A stretch of 64,000 nt of DNA from Streptomyces sp. SLBN-31. GTDB taxonomy: Bacteria > Actinomycetota > Actinomycetes > Streptomycetales > Streptomycetaceae. A program made the position numbers and the translations under genes. Every line of letters begins with the position of its first letter. Within the stretch, counting starts at the first letter, position 1. The stretch lies in contig NZ_VFNC01000002.1 of assembly GCF_006715395.1 (NCBI RefSeq), positions 1,302,001 through 1,366,000 of the forward strand, given 5' to 3'. Shown here piece after piece: positions 54,301-62,242 of the stretch. Below the pieces are notes generated by a model. The model saw only the letters and a program-made list of their open reading frames with translations, did no database searches and was not told the DNA's origin.

Positions 54301-54742
54301 CGGCGCGGACGAGTTCGTCGACGTCGTTGGAGGGCGCGGAGGAGCCGAGGACCGGCACGCCGGCCGCGCGGGCGGCGGCCACGGCACGGGCCTTGTTACC
54401 GGTGAGCTCCAGCGTCTGGGCGCTCGGCCCGACGAAAGTGATGCCGGCTTCCTCGCAGGCCTTGGCCAGCTCGGGGTTCTCCGACAGGAAGCCGTAGCCC
54501 GGGTAGACGGCGTCCGCGCCGGCCCTGCGCGCCGCGCGGACGATCTCCTCGACCGACAGGTAGGCCCGCACGGGGTGGCCGGGCTGGCCGATCTCGTAGG
54601 CCTCGTCGGCCTTGAGCCGGTGCAACGAGTTGCGGTCCTCGTGCGGGAAGACGGCGACCGTCCGCGCGCCCAGCTCATAGCCGGCGCGGAACGCCCTGAT
54701 CGCGATCTCACCACGGTTGGCGACCAGCACCTTGCGGAACAT
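51368..54742 (-). CDS. pyc: Pyruvate carboxylase
   Basis: A 1124-residue biotin enzyme that carboxylates pyruvate to oxaloacetate, replenishing the TCA cycle. The biotin carboxylase domain occupies residues 1-450 (VLVANRGEIAIRAFRAGYELGA, GGGGRGMRRV as ATP-grasp loop, EMNPRIQVEHTVTEEVTDVDLVQAQ). The carboxyltransferase domain spans about 525-800 (TFRDAHQSLLATRVRTKDLL, VHLHTHDTAGG). The biotin carrier domain lies at the end, with AMKM and the biotinylated lysine near 1090. All domains are in one polypeptide with normal length. AAGGGAG precedes ATG 54742. No regulatory element is apparent. Confidence 0.96.
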   Translation of the reverse strand: MFRKVLVANRGEIAIRAFRAGYELGARTVAVFPHEDRNSLHRLKADEAYEIGQPGHPVRAYLSVEEIVRAARRAGADAVYPGYGFLSENPELAKACEEAGITFVGPSAQTLELTGNKARAVAAARAAGVPVLGSSAPSNDVDELVRAAEEIGFPVFVKAVAGGGGRGMRRVEDPAQLRESIEAASREAASAFGDPTVFLEKAVVDPRHIEVQILADGEGNVIHLFERDCSLQRRHQKVIEMAPAPNLAPELRDRICADAVRFAREIGYRNAGTVEFLLDRDGNHVFIEMNPRIQVEHTVTEEVTDVDLVQAQLRIASGQTLADLGLSQDTVKLHGAALQCRITTEDPANGFRPDTGRISAYRSPGGSGIRLDGGTTHAGTEISAHFDSMLVKLTCRGRDFKAAIGRARRAVAEFRIRGVATNIPFLQAVLDDPDFQAGRVTTSFIEERPHLLTARSSADRGTKLLTYLADVTVNKPHGERPELIDPVTKLPPLPAGEPPAGSRQRLVELGPEGFARALRESPTIGITDTTFRDAHQSLLATRVRTKDLLAVAPVVARTLPELLSLECWGGATYDVALRFLAEDPWERLAALREAVPNLCLQMLLRGRNTVGYTPYPTEVTDAFVHEAAATGIDIFRIFDALNDVGQMRPAIDAVRETGAAVAEVALCYTSDLSDPNERLYTLDYYLRLAEQIVAAGAHILAIKDMAGLLRAPAAAKLVSALRREFDLPVHLHTHDTAGGQLATYLAAIQAGADAVDGAVASMAGTTSQPSLSAIVAATDHSERPTGLDLQAVGDLEPYWESVRKIYAPFEAGLASPTGRVYHHEIPGGQLSNLRTQAVALGLGDRFEEIESMYAAADRMLGRLVKVTPSSKVVGDLALHLVGADVTPEDFEATPNRFDIPDSVIGFLRGELGTPPGGWPEPFRSRALEGRAEPRPVQELTPEDREGLAKEPGATLNRLLFPGPTGEFDTHRQAYGDTSVLDSKDFFYGLRPGKEYAVDLEPGVRLLIELEAVGEADERGMRTVMSTLNGQLRPIQVRDKAAASDVPVTEKADRSNPGHVAAPFAGVVTLAVAEGDEVDAGATVATIEAMKMEAAITASRAGRVNRLAINRIQQVEGGDLLVEIG

Positions 54743-54821
54743 CACCGCTCCCTTCAGCCTGCCGACGAACGTCCCCCATGGTGTCGGTGACATGCGCCCG
54801 TGGCCATGTGACCCGGGCCAC

Positions 54822-55283
54822 TCAGGGAGTGATTTTTGTGGCCGCCTTGTTGATCGCCTCCCGGATGCGGGCATAGGTGCCGCAGCGGCAGACGTTCTCG
54901 ATGCCGTCGATGTCGGCGTCGGTGGGGTGGCGCGTCTTCTTCAGCAGGGCGACGGCTGCCATGATCTGCCCGGGCTGGCAGAAGCCGCACTGGGAGACGT
55001 CGCAGTCGAGCCAGGCCTGCTGCACGGGGTGCAGGGTGTCGCCGTCGGCCAGGCCCTCGATGGTGGTGATCTTCCGGTCCGCGCAGTCCTTGACCTTGAC
55101 GACGCAGGGCTGGATCTCCTCGCCGTCGAGATGGCTGGTGCAGGCCCGGCAGACGCCGACGCCGCAGCCGTACTTGGGGCCGGTGACATGCAGCAGGTCA
55201 CGCAGCACCCACAGCAGCGGCATGTCGGGCGGGGCCTCGACGGTGACCTTCTCGCCGTTGAGGACGAAGGAGTAGGACGGCAT
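54822..55283 (-). CDS. (2Fe-2S)-binding subunit of a molybdenum hydroxylase
   Basis: A 153-residue iron-sulfur subunit with two [2Fe-2S] sites. The plant-ferredoxin-like N-terminal site uses CGVGVCRAC and a cysteine near residue 60. The C-terminal helical site uses CGFCQPGQI near 99 and CRCGTY near 132. It shuttles electrons from the molybdenum subunit encoded 38 bases upstream. No FAD subunit gene is present, so the complex is of the IorAB (isoquinoline 1-oxidoreductase) type, in which electrons leave through another carrier, probably a cytochrome or quinone. It ends 79 bases before pyc, on the same strand. Confidence 0.93.
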   Translation of the reverse strand: MPSYSFVLNGEKVTVEAPPDMPLLWVLRDLLHVTGPKYGCGVGVCRACTSHLDGEEIQPCVVKVKDCADRKITTIEGLADGDTLHPVQQAWLDCDVSQCGFCQPGQIMAAVALLKKTRHPTDADIDGIENVCRCGTYARIREAINKAATKITP

Positions 55284-55321
55284 CGGCACCTTCTCGAAGA
55301 GGGTCAGAAGTTCGCGGCGGT

Positions 55322-57454
55322 TCAGAAGTTCAGCGGGAAGCGGCGGGGCCTGGTGCCGGTCGCCCGGGCGTAGGCGTTGGCGACGGCTCCGGAGGCGGCG
55401 GGCACGCCGAGTTCGCCCGCGCCGCCGGGCTCGGCCGTCGACGGCATGATGTGCGCCTCGAAATGCAGCGGGGCGTGCCGTTGGCGGGCCCAGTGGAAGT
55501 CGGCGAAGCTGCCCTCGCGCACGGCACCCCGGTCGATGTGCAGCCCGGCGCTGAGCACCGTGGAGATCCCGTCGACGGCGGTTCCCATGAGCTGGGCCTG
55601 AAGGCCGCGCGGGTTGACGGCGGTGCCGACGTCGGCGGCCATCACCACCTTGACGACCCTCGGCTTCTTCGGGTCGGTGGCGTCGATCTCGGCGAGGCAG
55701 GCCACGCAGGACCCGTACTCCTCGTGGACGGCGACGCCCTGCCCGTGTCCGGCGGGCAGCGGCGCGTTCCAACTGCCCGCTTCGGCGACCTTGTCCAGTA
55801 CGGCCCGCACGGCCTTGCTCCGCAGGGTCGTACGGCGGAAGGCGACCGGGTCGACGCCCAGGCTGGCGGCGATCTCGTCGACGATGATCTCCTCCGCCGT
55901 GCGCATCGTCCCGGAGTCCACCGAGCGCCAGGCGCCGACCGGCATCGCGAGTTCGACGCCGCCCGAATCCCCGGACAGGCGGCCGAAGTTGTACAGCCCG
56001 GAGTCGCTGGGGGCGGGGCGGGCCGCCGGCCGGACGAAGAGCGCCTGCTCGGCGCCGCCCTTCCTGCCGTACGACTCGTTCACCGAGGCCATGGCGTGGG
56101 CGAAGGCGATGACGCGGCCGTCCTTGTGGCTGGCGCGGACGCGGTGGTGGGTGGCGGGGCGCATCCGGCCGTGGCGGGTGTCGTCGTTGCGGCTCCACAT
56201 GAGCTTGACCGGCCGGCCGGCGGCCTTGGAGATCAGGGCGGCCTCGACGGCGGCCTCATGGGTCAGCCGCCGTCCGAAGGAGCCGCCGCCGCGTGTGACG
56301 TGGACCGTCACCTTGGAGGCGGGCAGGCCGACCGCGGAGGCGATGTCGTCGCGGGCTCCCATGGGGCCCTGGGCGGAGAACCACATCTCGGCCCGGTGGG
56401 CGCGCACGTCCGCGATCGCGGTCAGCACCTCCATCGGGGCGTGGCTGACGAAGGCGAACTCGAACTCGCCCTCGACCTGGTTCGACCCGCGCGGCGGCGA
56501 TGCGAGCGCGGGGACGGCGGCCTTGAGCCGGGAGCGGATGCCCGCGTCGGACAGGGAGCCCAGCGGACCGGGCGCCCACTTGACCTTCAGGGCGTCGCGG
56601 GCCTGGAAGGCGTGGTGGAAGGTCTCGGCGACGACGGCGATCCCGCCGGGAACCCGTACGACCGCGTGGACGCCCGGCATGGCGCGGGCGGCCCGGTCGT
56701 CGACCGAGACGAGCCTGCCGCCGAGCGTCGGCGGCCTGGCCACCACCGTCGGCTGCGCCCCGGCCACGTGCAGGTCGCCGGCGTAGGTGGCCCTGCCGGT
56801 GACGATGTCGCGGCCGTCGACGCGGTTCGTGGGCCGGCCGATCAGCCGGTGCCGGGAGGCCGGCTTGGGCCGGTCGGACACGGAGGTGCGGCGCACATTG
56901 GCTGCGCTCGCGCTGAGCGAGCCGAAGGTGGCGGTACGGCCGTCGGGGGCGATGACCTCGGTGTCCTTGGTGCGCAAACTCCAGGCGGGGACGCGCCAGC
57001 GCCGGGCGGCCGCGGTCACCAGGCGCGCGCGTGCCGTGGCCGCCAGCCGGCGGGCCGGGTCGTACAGCGAGCGGACGGAGTCCGAGCCACCCGTGTTCTG
57101 ATTGCCCTTGGACCGGGCGTCGGCGAGGGGGATGTGGACGTCGGCCAGGCGGGCGTCCAGTTCCTCGGCGATCATCATGGCGACGGCGGTCGTGATGCCC
57201 TGGCCGACCTCGACCCGGGGCAGCCGTACGACCACCTTGTTGTCCCGGGTGACCTCCAGGACCAGCATCTCGTCGTCGGTGCCGGTCACCACTGTGTCGG
57301 CGGGCGCGCGGGCGGGCTCGGACCCCTGGGCCGTCGAGGTGTCGCAGCCGAGCGGGGCGGCCACGGTGAGGGTGGCCGTGGACAGGGAGTACACCATGAA
57401 CCGGCGGCGGGAAACCGTGCGCGGTCCGGCGGTGGAGGCTTCGATGCCGTCCAA
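55322..57454 (-). CDS. Tat-exported molybdopterin-binding subunit (xanthine dehydrogenase family)
   Basis: About 710 residues. The N-terminus has a twin-arginine signal, VSRRRFMVYSLSTATLTVAAP, so the folded cofactor-loaded enzyme is exported, probably with its iron-sulfur partner. Family motifs include GRPTNRVDGRDIVTGRATYAGD, GGGSFGRRLTHEAAVEAA for the molybdopterin site, and GGAGELGVPAASGAVANAY with the catalytic glutamate. Substrates of this group are N-heterocycles or aldehydes. The start is ambiguous. TTG 57454 has GAGGAG six bases upstream and a TTGACG box at an appropriate distance, so it is preferred; GTG 57481 is an alternative. Confidence 0.9.
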   Translation of the reverse strand: MDGIEASTAGPRTVSRRRFMVYSLSTATLTVAAPLGCDTSTAQGSEPARAPADTVVTGTDDEMLVLEVTRDNKVVVRLPRVEVGQGITTAVAMMIAEELDARLADVHIPLADARSKGNQNTGGSDSVRSLYDPARRLAATARARLVTAAARRWRVPAWSLRTKDTEVIAPDGRTATFGSLSASAANVRRTSVSDRPKPASRHRLIGRPTNRVDGRDIVTGRATYAGDLHVAGAQPTVVARPPTLGGRLVSVDDRAARAMPGVHAVVRVPGGIAVVAETFHHAFQARDALKVKWAPGPLGSLSDAGIRSRLKAAVPALASPPRGSNQVEGEFEFAFVSHAPMEVLTAIADVRAHRAEMWFSAQGPMGARDDIASAVGLPASKVTVHVTRGGGSFGRRLTHEAAVEAALISKAAGRPVKLMWSRNDDTRHGRMRPATHHRVRASHKDGRVIAFAHAMASVNESYGRKGGAEQALFVRPAARPAPSDSGLYNFGRLSGDSGGVELAMPVGAWRSVDSGTMRTAEEIIVDEIAASLGVDPVAFRRTTLRSKAVRAVLDKVAEAGSWNAPLPAGHGQGVAVHEEYGSCVACLAEIDATDPKKPRVVKVVMAADVGTAVNPRGLQAQLMGTAVDGISTVLSAGLHIDRGAVREGSFADFHWARQRHAPLHFEAHIMPSTAEPGGAGELGVPAASGAVANAYARATGTRPRRFPLNF

Positions 57455-57578
57455 CAGACACTCCTCGATCGTGTCGGCCACTACGTCAACCGATAGGAGG
57501 GGCCGGCCGCCCTGTGGGTTCCCTCTGAACCACCGGCGACTCGGCGGCGTCCGTCGGCCCACGGAATACTGGCCGATC

Positions 57579-58094
57579 ATGACGACCGACGAATCCCGTG
57601 TCCGGCAGCGCACCGACCACGATCTCGATGCCTGTGTGGCGGCTCTCGCCGCCGTGCACCGGCACAGCGGCTATCCGGTCAACTGGCCTGCTCACCCGGC
57701 CCGCTGGCTCACCCCGGGCTCGATGGAGGCCGCCTGGGTGGCCGAACTCGACGGCCGTGTCGTCGGGCACGTGGAGCTGTCGCGGCCCGACGGCGGGGAC
57801 GTGGCTCCCGGGCTGTGGAGCGCCCGCGCCGGGGTCGGTGTGGAGGACACCGCCGTGCTGGGCCGCCTGTTCGTGTCGCCCACCGCGCACGGACACGGAC
57901 TGGGTGCCGCCCTGATGGCCCGGGCCGTCGCGGAGGCCCGGGCGCGCGGTCTGCATCCGGTGCTCGACGTCGTCGTCTCCAACACGGCGGCGACGGCCCT
58001 GTACGAGCGGCTCGGCTGGGAGCTGCTGGCCGTGGTGGAGCAGCGCTGGGCGCCGGACCAGCTGGTGTCCCTGGGGTGTTGGGCCGCTCCCTAG
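57579..58094 (+). CDS. GNAT family N-acetyltransferase
   Basis: A 171-residue acetyltransferase of the GNAT fold. The acetyl-CoA-binding motif A is visible as LGRLFVSPTAHGHGLGAALMARAVAEARARG (pattern Q/RxxGxG/A), followed by LDVVVSNTAATALYERLGWELL, the usual motif B. The N-terminal DLDACVAALAAVHRHSGYPVNWP probably contacts the acceptor, which cannot be predicted. It is divergent from the molybdenum enzyme genes. No strong ribosome site precedes ATG 57579. Confidence 0.9.
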   Translation: MTTDESRVRQRTDHDLDACVAALAAVHRHSGYPVNWPAHPARWLTPGSMEAAWVAELDGRVVGHVELSRPDGGDVAPGLWSARAGVGVEDTAVLGRLFVSPTAHGHGLGAALMARAVAEARARGLHPVLDVVVSNTAATALYERLGWELLAVVEQRWAPDQLVSLGCWAAP

Positions 58095-58101
58095 ACATCG
58101 C

Positions 58102-58124
58102 GGTTGCGCAACCCTCTCGCAACC
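58102..58124. promoter_or_regulatory. GGTTGCG/CGCAACC inverted repeat upstream of DUF779 gene
   Basis: Perfect seven-base arms GGTTGCG (58102-58108) and CGCAACC (58118-58124) with a nine-base spacer; TTGCGCAA is an inner palindrome. It lies 24 bases before the start codon. The motif resembles the GTTGC/GCAAC repeats before the aldehyde dehydrogenase gene. Confidence 0.5.
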
Positions 58125-58147
58125 TTGGCCGTGGTGCCCTGGACGGC

Positions 58148-58507
58148 ATGGACGAGGAGATCCCGCGCGTCGAAGTCACCCCGGCCGCCGCCGACCTGCT
58201 GCGCGCCCTGCGGGCCACGCACGGCCCGCTGATGTTCCATCAGTCCGGCGGCTGCTGCGACGGCAGCGCGCCCATGTGCTACCCGGAAGGCGAGTTCCGC
58301 ACCGGTGACTCCGATGTCCTGCTGGCGGAGCTGGAGGTGGAGGGGGTGCCGGAGCCGGTGACGTTCTGGATGTCGCGCGGCCAGTACGCGGCCTGGAGCC
58401 ACACCCGGCTGATCGTGGACGTCGTAACCGGTCGCGGCAGCGGTTTCTCGCTGGAGGCACCCGAGGGGGTGCGTTTTCTCACCCGTTCTCGCGTAGTCGA
58501 CGCGTAG
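58148..58507 (+). CDS. DUF779 domain-containing protein
   Basis: A 119-residue protein of the DUF779 family. The diagnostic segment MFHQSGGCCDGSAPMCYPEGEF carries three clustered cysteines, and FWMSRGQYAAWSHTRLIVDVV and GFSLEAPEGVRFLTRS complete the family pattern. DUF779 genes usually sit next to acetaldehyde or aldehyde dehydrogenase genes and are thought to assist that pathway, possibly through metal or thiol chemistry. Here the dehydrogenase lies about 9.4 kb away, but similar repeats stand in front of both. A ribosome site is weak (GGACGGC). Confidence 0.87.
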   Translation: MDEEIPRVEVTPAAADLLRALRATHGPLMFHQSGGCCDGSAPMCYPEGEFRTGDSDVLLAELEVEGVPEPVTFWMSRGQYAAWSHTRLIVDVVTGRGSGFSLEAPEGVRFLTRSRVVDA

Positions 58508-58582
58508 TCGCTGCGCGGACCACCGCGGTCTGCTGCACTTCCCCTGAGCGTTCGGAGAGTTGACGAGACCTCAGGGGGCAGC

Positions 58583-59821
58583 GTGACGCGCCGTCAGAAG
58601 CGTTCCACGGCAGGCAGATCCATACTCTCTTTCGTCACGGTACTGGGCGCGCTGGCCGGTGCCGCCCTGGTGGGGGCGGCACCGGCCGGCGCCGTACCCA
58701 CGGCCACCGCGATCGCGCGGGGTGTCACCTACCGGCAGTTCGACGTCCAGGGAAGCAAGGGGCCGGCCCACGCGCACCTGCTCACCGTCGACCTGCGCGA
58801 TCCGCACGTACGGCTCGGCCTGCTGTATCCGGGGGCGGTCGCCGCCCGGGCCACGGTCTCCCGGCTGGCCGACGCGCAGGGCGCCGTCGCGGGCGTCAAC
58901 GGCGACTTCTTCGACATCTCGGAGACCCAGCACCCGGGCGTCGAGGCCACCGGTTCCACCGACGGGCCCGCGATCGCCGCCGAGCACGTCCTGAAGGCGG
59001 CGGTGCCCGACGGGCAGCGCTTCGGCCCGGCACTGCCACCCGGCACCAGCACCCGGGACGTGTTCGGCGTGGGCGTCGACCGCAGGGCGCGGCTGGACGG
59101 CCTGGCCCTCAAGGGCGCGATCCGTACACCGGCCGGACGCCTGCCGCTGGGCGGCCTCAACCAGTTCGCGCTGCCCGAGAACACGATCGGCGCGTTCACC
59201 TCGGACTGGGGTGCGGTCTCCCGGGCCCGCGCGACCTGCGGCACCGACACCGACCGGGGCGCCGCGTGCAGCACGGACACCTACGAGGTCACCGTCCGGC
59301 GTGGCCGGGTCGTGGCGGTGGCCGACGCCCCGGGCCGCGGCCCCATCGCCGCGGGCACCACGGTGCTCGTCGGCCGGGAGGAGGGTGCCCGGCAGCTGCG
59401 GAAGTTCACCGAGGGCGAGCCGGTGAAGGTGACGCACCGCCTGGTCGCGGCCCACTCCAAGGTCGCCTACCGCTTCGCTCTCGGCGGCTATCCCGTCCTC
59501 AGGCGGGGACAGCCGCTGCCCGGACTGGACGGCACCACCGCGGCCGTCCGCACGGCCGTCGGCATCGCGGACGGCGGCAGGCGGCTGCTGCTGTTCGCGC
59601 TGGACGGCGCGCCCGACTACCGCAAGGGTCTGACGATCGCGGAAGTGGCTTCGGAAATGCGGGAGTTGGGGGCGGTCGACGCGTTCAGCCTGGACGGCGG
59701 CGGCTCCACCACGCTGGTCGCGCGCGCTCCGGGCTCGAGCACGGTGACCGTGCGCAACCATCCCTCCGGCGACGCGGAACGCCCGGTGCCGAACGGCATC
59801 GGCGTGTTCACGACTCCCTGA
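58583..59821 (+). CDS. Secreted phosphodiester glycosidase family protein (NAGPA-like)
   Basis: A 412-residue exported protein. The signal peptide (basic start, then ILSFVTVLGALAGAALVGAAPAGA) leads to a domain of the NAGPA family, whose human member removes N-acetylglucosamine from mannose 6-phosphate in lysosomal enzymes. Conserved parts are GAVAGVNGDFFDI near residue 105 and VDAFSLDGGGSTTLVARAPG near 370, with the arginine-rich centre between. Bacterial members act on phosphodiester-linked sugars, perhaps teichoic acids or exopolysaccharide. The GTG start has GGGGG five bases upstream. The true substrate is unknown. Confidence 0.87.
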   Translation: MTRRQKRSTAGRSILSFVTVLGALAGAALVGAAPAGAVPTATAIARGVTYRQFDVQGSKGPAHAHLLTVDLRDPHVRLGLLYPGAVAARATVSRLADAQGAVAGVNGDFFDISETQHPGVEATGSTDGPAIAAEHVLKAAVPDGQRFGPALPPGTSTRDVFGVGVDRRARLDGLALKGAIRTPAGRLPLGGLNQFALPENTIGAFTSDWGAVSRARATCGTDTDRGAACSTDTYEVTVRRGRVVAVADAPGRGPIAAGTTVLVGREEGARQLRKFTEGEPVKVTHRLVAAHSKVAYRFALGGYPVLRRGQPLPGLDGTTAAVRTAVGIADGGRRLLLFALDGAPDYRKGLTIAEVASEMRELGAVDAFSLDGGGSTTLVARAPGSSTVTVRNHPSGDAERPVPNGIGVFTTP

Positions 59822-59837
59822 CCGCGGCCGGCCGGGC

Positions 59838-60032
59838 TCAGGGGCGCAGGCTGCCGACGATGTCGGCGGTCGCCGTGATGCCGCTGTGGATGGTGGGCGC
59901 CATGCTCGTGCCGGCGAGGAAGAACCCCAACAGCGCGCAGACCAGGGCATGGGAGAACTTCAGCCCGCCGCTGCGCAGGAAGATCACCGCCAGGATCAGG
60001 AGCAGCAGCACCACAGAGATGGAAATCGCCAT
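59838..60032 (-). CDS. Small membrane protein
   Basis: A 64-residue protein with two hydrophobic helices (MAISISVVLLLLILAVIFL and HALVCALLGFFLAGTSMA) joined by RSGGLKFS. The motif GGLKFSHALVCALLGFFLA appears in small membrane proteins of streptomycete genomes and plasmids, but I know no function. ATG 60032 is chosen because AGGAGG lies seven bases upstream; the frame extends 15 codons further. It ends 16 bases from the end of the convergent glycosidase gene. Confidence 0.75.
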   Translation of the reverse strand: MAISISVVLLLLILAVIFLRSGGLKFSHALVCALLGFFLAGTSMAPTIHSGITATADIVGSLRP

Positions 60033-60134
60033 CGTCAACCTCCTCCGCCACGCCCGTTTCGCGGCGTTCGGCCGCAAGTGTGGCGTAGCGGAGGGCCGGT
60101 CGGCACGGCTGACCTGTCCGCCGAACGTGTGGTT

Positions 60135-60998
60135 CTACGGCTTCCTGCGGGCGTCGAGGAAGGCTTCGAGGCCGGCGAGGTCGTCGGTGTTGAAGTAGTC
60201 GACGCCCGCGTCCAGCAGTTCGGTCCACAGCGCGTCCCGGGCGGGGCCGGCCAGGTCCGGGGTGTTCCAGAAGCGGACCTTCTGCCCGGCCGCGTGCGCC
60301 TGGGCGAGGATCGCGCGCAGCTTCTGCCGCTCGGCGTCGGGGAAGGCCCCCTCGCCGAGCCAGGTGAAGTTGACCTGCCAGTTGTCGCTGATCAGCGGGA
60401 TGAAGGAGGCGGGCGCCGAGGTGCCGAGGTCGGTGAGCCGGCCGTCGTAGAAGGCACGGCGCACGCTCTGCGCCTCCATGGGCGTGCGGGCCGCCCGGTC
60501 CCCGGAGATGACGTTGGTGACCGCGCCGGGGTACAACCGGCCGTGGGCGTAGGTCGTGAACAGGTGCCTGTAGCGGGCGAGGTGGCGGTCGAGTTCGAGG
60601 TAGGTCGAGGATCCCTCGGTCTTGATGTCGATGAGCAGTTGCAGCGGCTTGCGGTAACCGCGGTACACGGAGCCGTGGTTGGTCTTGACGAGGGTGGCCA
60701 GCGGGTCGAGGTAGAGCGATTCCAGCGTGCGGGTCGGGTCGAGGTCGCTCTCGGTGTGGCCGATCAGGAGCTGGTCGCCGACGAGGAAGATGTCGGCCTC
60801 GACGCTGCCGAAGCGGTGGTCCAGGGCGTCGAAGAGGGGGCGGGGGTGCTCGTAGTCGTTGTGGGCGTGGGCGCGCCACAACGGGGCTCTGCGATGCCCG
60901 TGTTCGGCGGCGAACGCGCTGCCCGCGGGCGGGGCGAGGACGGCTGCGAGTGTGGCACCCAAGGCGGTGAGGGCTCTGCGACGGGTGACGAGGGCCAT
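60135..60998 (-). CDS. Secreted PI-PLC/glycerophosphodiesterase-like protein
   Basis: A 287-residue exported protein. A signal sequence with RRRALTALGATLAAVLAPPAGSAFA could use Sec or Tat. The mature domain is the TIM-barrel phosphodiesterase type: RAHAHNDYEHPRPLFDALDHRFGSVEADIFLVGDQLLIGHTE contains the paired catalytic histidines and metal-binding glutamate/aspartate, and LLIDIKTEG, VRFWNTPD and YFNTDDL complete the barrel. Family members hydrolyse phosphatidylinositol or glycerophosphodiesters. GGGAGG precedes ATG 60998 by seven bases. Its exact phospholipid specificity cannot be read from the sequence. Confidence 0.87.
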   Translation of the reverse strand: MALVTRRRALTALGATLAAVLAPPAGSAFAAEHGHRRAPLWRAHAHNDYEHPRPLFDALDHRFGSVEADIFLVGDQLLIGHTESDLDPTRTLESLYLDPLATLVKTNHGSVYRGYRKPLQLLIDIKTEGSSTYLELDRHLARYRHLFTTYAHGRLYPGAVTNVISGDRAARTPMEAQSVRRAFYDGRLTDLGTSAPASFIPLISDNWQVNFTWLGEGAFPDAERQKLRAILAQAHAAGQKVRFWNTPDLAGPARDALWTELLDAGVDYFNTDDLAGLEAFLDARRKP

Positions 60999-61128
60999 GT
61001 TCTGCCTCCCTGTGGGGCGGGTCGGAACCACAGGGAGTATGGGGCCGCCGAGGCCTCAAAGTATCTGCACATGCCAGGAGTTGGCCGGACCGCCGTCGTC
61101 CGTTCACTCCTTCCGCCGAGCGCGCGAA

Positions 61129-61156
61129 GAAGCCCGCCCCAGGTGGGGCGGGCTTC
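61129..61156. terminator. Strong hairpin terminator after the acyl-CoA dehydrogenase genes
   Basis: Perfect 12-base arms GAAGCCCGCCCC / GGGGCGGGCTTC with a four-base loop (AGGT), 13 bases beyond the stop codon of the dehydrogenase gene. It marks the end of the operon 61169-64000. Confidence 0.85.
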
Positions 61157-61168
61157 ACCGGAGGATGC

Positions 61169-62242
61169 TCAGGGGGTCGGCAGGTCGACGAGTTCGGCCA
61201 CCGCGGACCGGTGCGCACCGGCCGTGCCGTACGCGATCGAGTCGGCCTTGGCGCGCTTGAGATACAGATGGATCGGATGCTCCCAGGTCATGCCGATGCC
61301 GGCGTGCAGTTGCAGCGCCTCCTCGGCGGCGTGCACGGCGACGGGCGCCGCGTAGGCCTGGGCGACGGCGACGGCCAGGTCGACGTCCTCGCCGTTCGCG
61401 AGCGCGTCGGCGGCGTTGCGGGCGGCGGCGCGGAGGTTGACGACCTCCAGCCACAGCTGGGCGAGCCGGTGCTTGAGCGCCTGGAACCCGCCGACGGGCC
61501 GGTTGAACTGCTTGCGCTCCTTGAGGTAGCGCACCGTCTCGGTCAACGCCCACTCGGCGAGGCCGAGTTGCTCGGAGGCGAGCAGTCCGGCGCCGGCGCG
61601 CAGGGCCCGTCGTACGGCGGGCTCGGCGTCACCGAGGCGGCGGCCAGGAGCGCCGGTGAGGACGACGGCGGCCAGCGGCCGGGTGAGGTCGAGGGAGACC
61701 TGCGGGGTGACGGTCGCGTCGGACGCCGCCACCGCGTACAGCCCGCCGTCCTCGGCCGGCACGAGCAGGACGTCGGCCGCCGCCGCGTCCGCGATGCCGG
61801 TCAGTTCCCCGTGCAGGGTGCCGTTCTCCAGCCGTGCGGCGGCGAAGGCGGTGCCCGGGGCCCGGTGCAGCCCGACCGCGAGGGCCGCGACGGCCCGCCC
61901 GGAGGCCAGCCGGCCGAGCAACTCCTCGTCACCGCACTCCAGCAGGGCCTCGGTGGCGACGACCGCGCTGCTGAGGTACGGCACGGGGGCGACGGCCCGC
62001 CCCAGCTCCTCCAGGACGACCGCCACTTCGCGGTGGCCGGCGCCCTGCCCGCCCAGTGCCTCGGGCACCAGCAGGCCCGCGAGGCCCATTCCGTCGGCGA
62101 GGGCCTTCCAGGCGGCGGGGTCGTGCGGGGTGTCGGACTCGGTGCGCGCGATGACGCCGGGCGCGTCGCAGTGGTCGGCGAGCAGATCCCGTACGGCGGA
62201 CCGGAGCGCCTCTTCCTCCTCGGAGTACAGCAGGTCGGTCAT
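61169..62242 (-). CDS. Acyl-CoA dehydrogenase, shorter subunit
   Basis: A 357-residue flavin-dependent acyl-CoA dehydrogenase. The N-terminal helical domain (MTDLLYSEEEEALRSAVRDLLADH), the glycine-rich LLVPEALGGQGAGHREVAVVLEELGR, the central beta domain, and a C-terminal helical domain with RKQFNRPVGGFQALKHRLAQLWLE and LQLHAGIGMTWEHPIHLYLKRAKAD are all present. The usual C-terminal catalytic-base segment is less standard than in the neighbour. The gene is coupled to the upstream dehydrogenase by an ATGA overlap, so the two may form a heteromeric enzyme like those of actinobacterial steroid or branched-acid catabolism. Confidence 0.93.
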   Translation of the reverse strand: MTDLLYSEEEEALRSAVRDLLADHCDAPGVIARTESDTPHDPAAWKALADGMGLAGLLVPEALGGQGAGHREVAVVLEELGRAVAPVPYLSSAVVATEALLECGDEELLGRLASGRAVAALAVGLHRAPGTAFAAARLENGTLHGELTGIADAAAADVLLVPAEDGGLYAVAASDATVTPQVSLDLTRPLAAVVLTGAPGRRLGDAEPAVRRALRAGAGLLASEQLGLAEWALTETVRYLKERKQFNRPVGGFQALKHRLAQLWLEVVNLRAAARNAADALANGEDVDLAVAVAQAYAAPVAVHAAEEALQLHAGIGMTWEHPIHLYLKRAKADSIAYGTAGAHRSAVAELVDLPTP

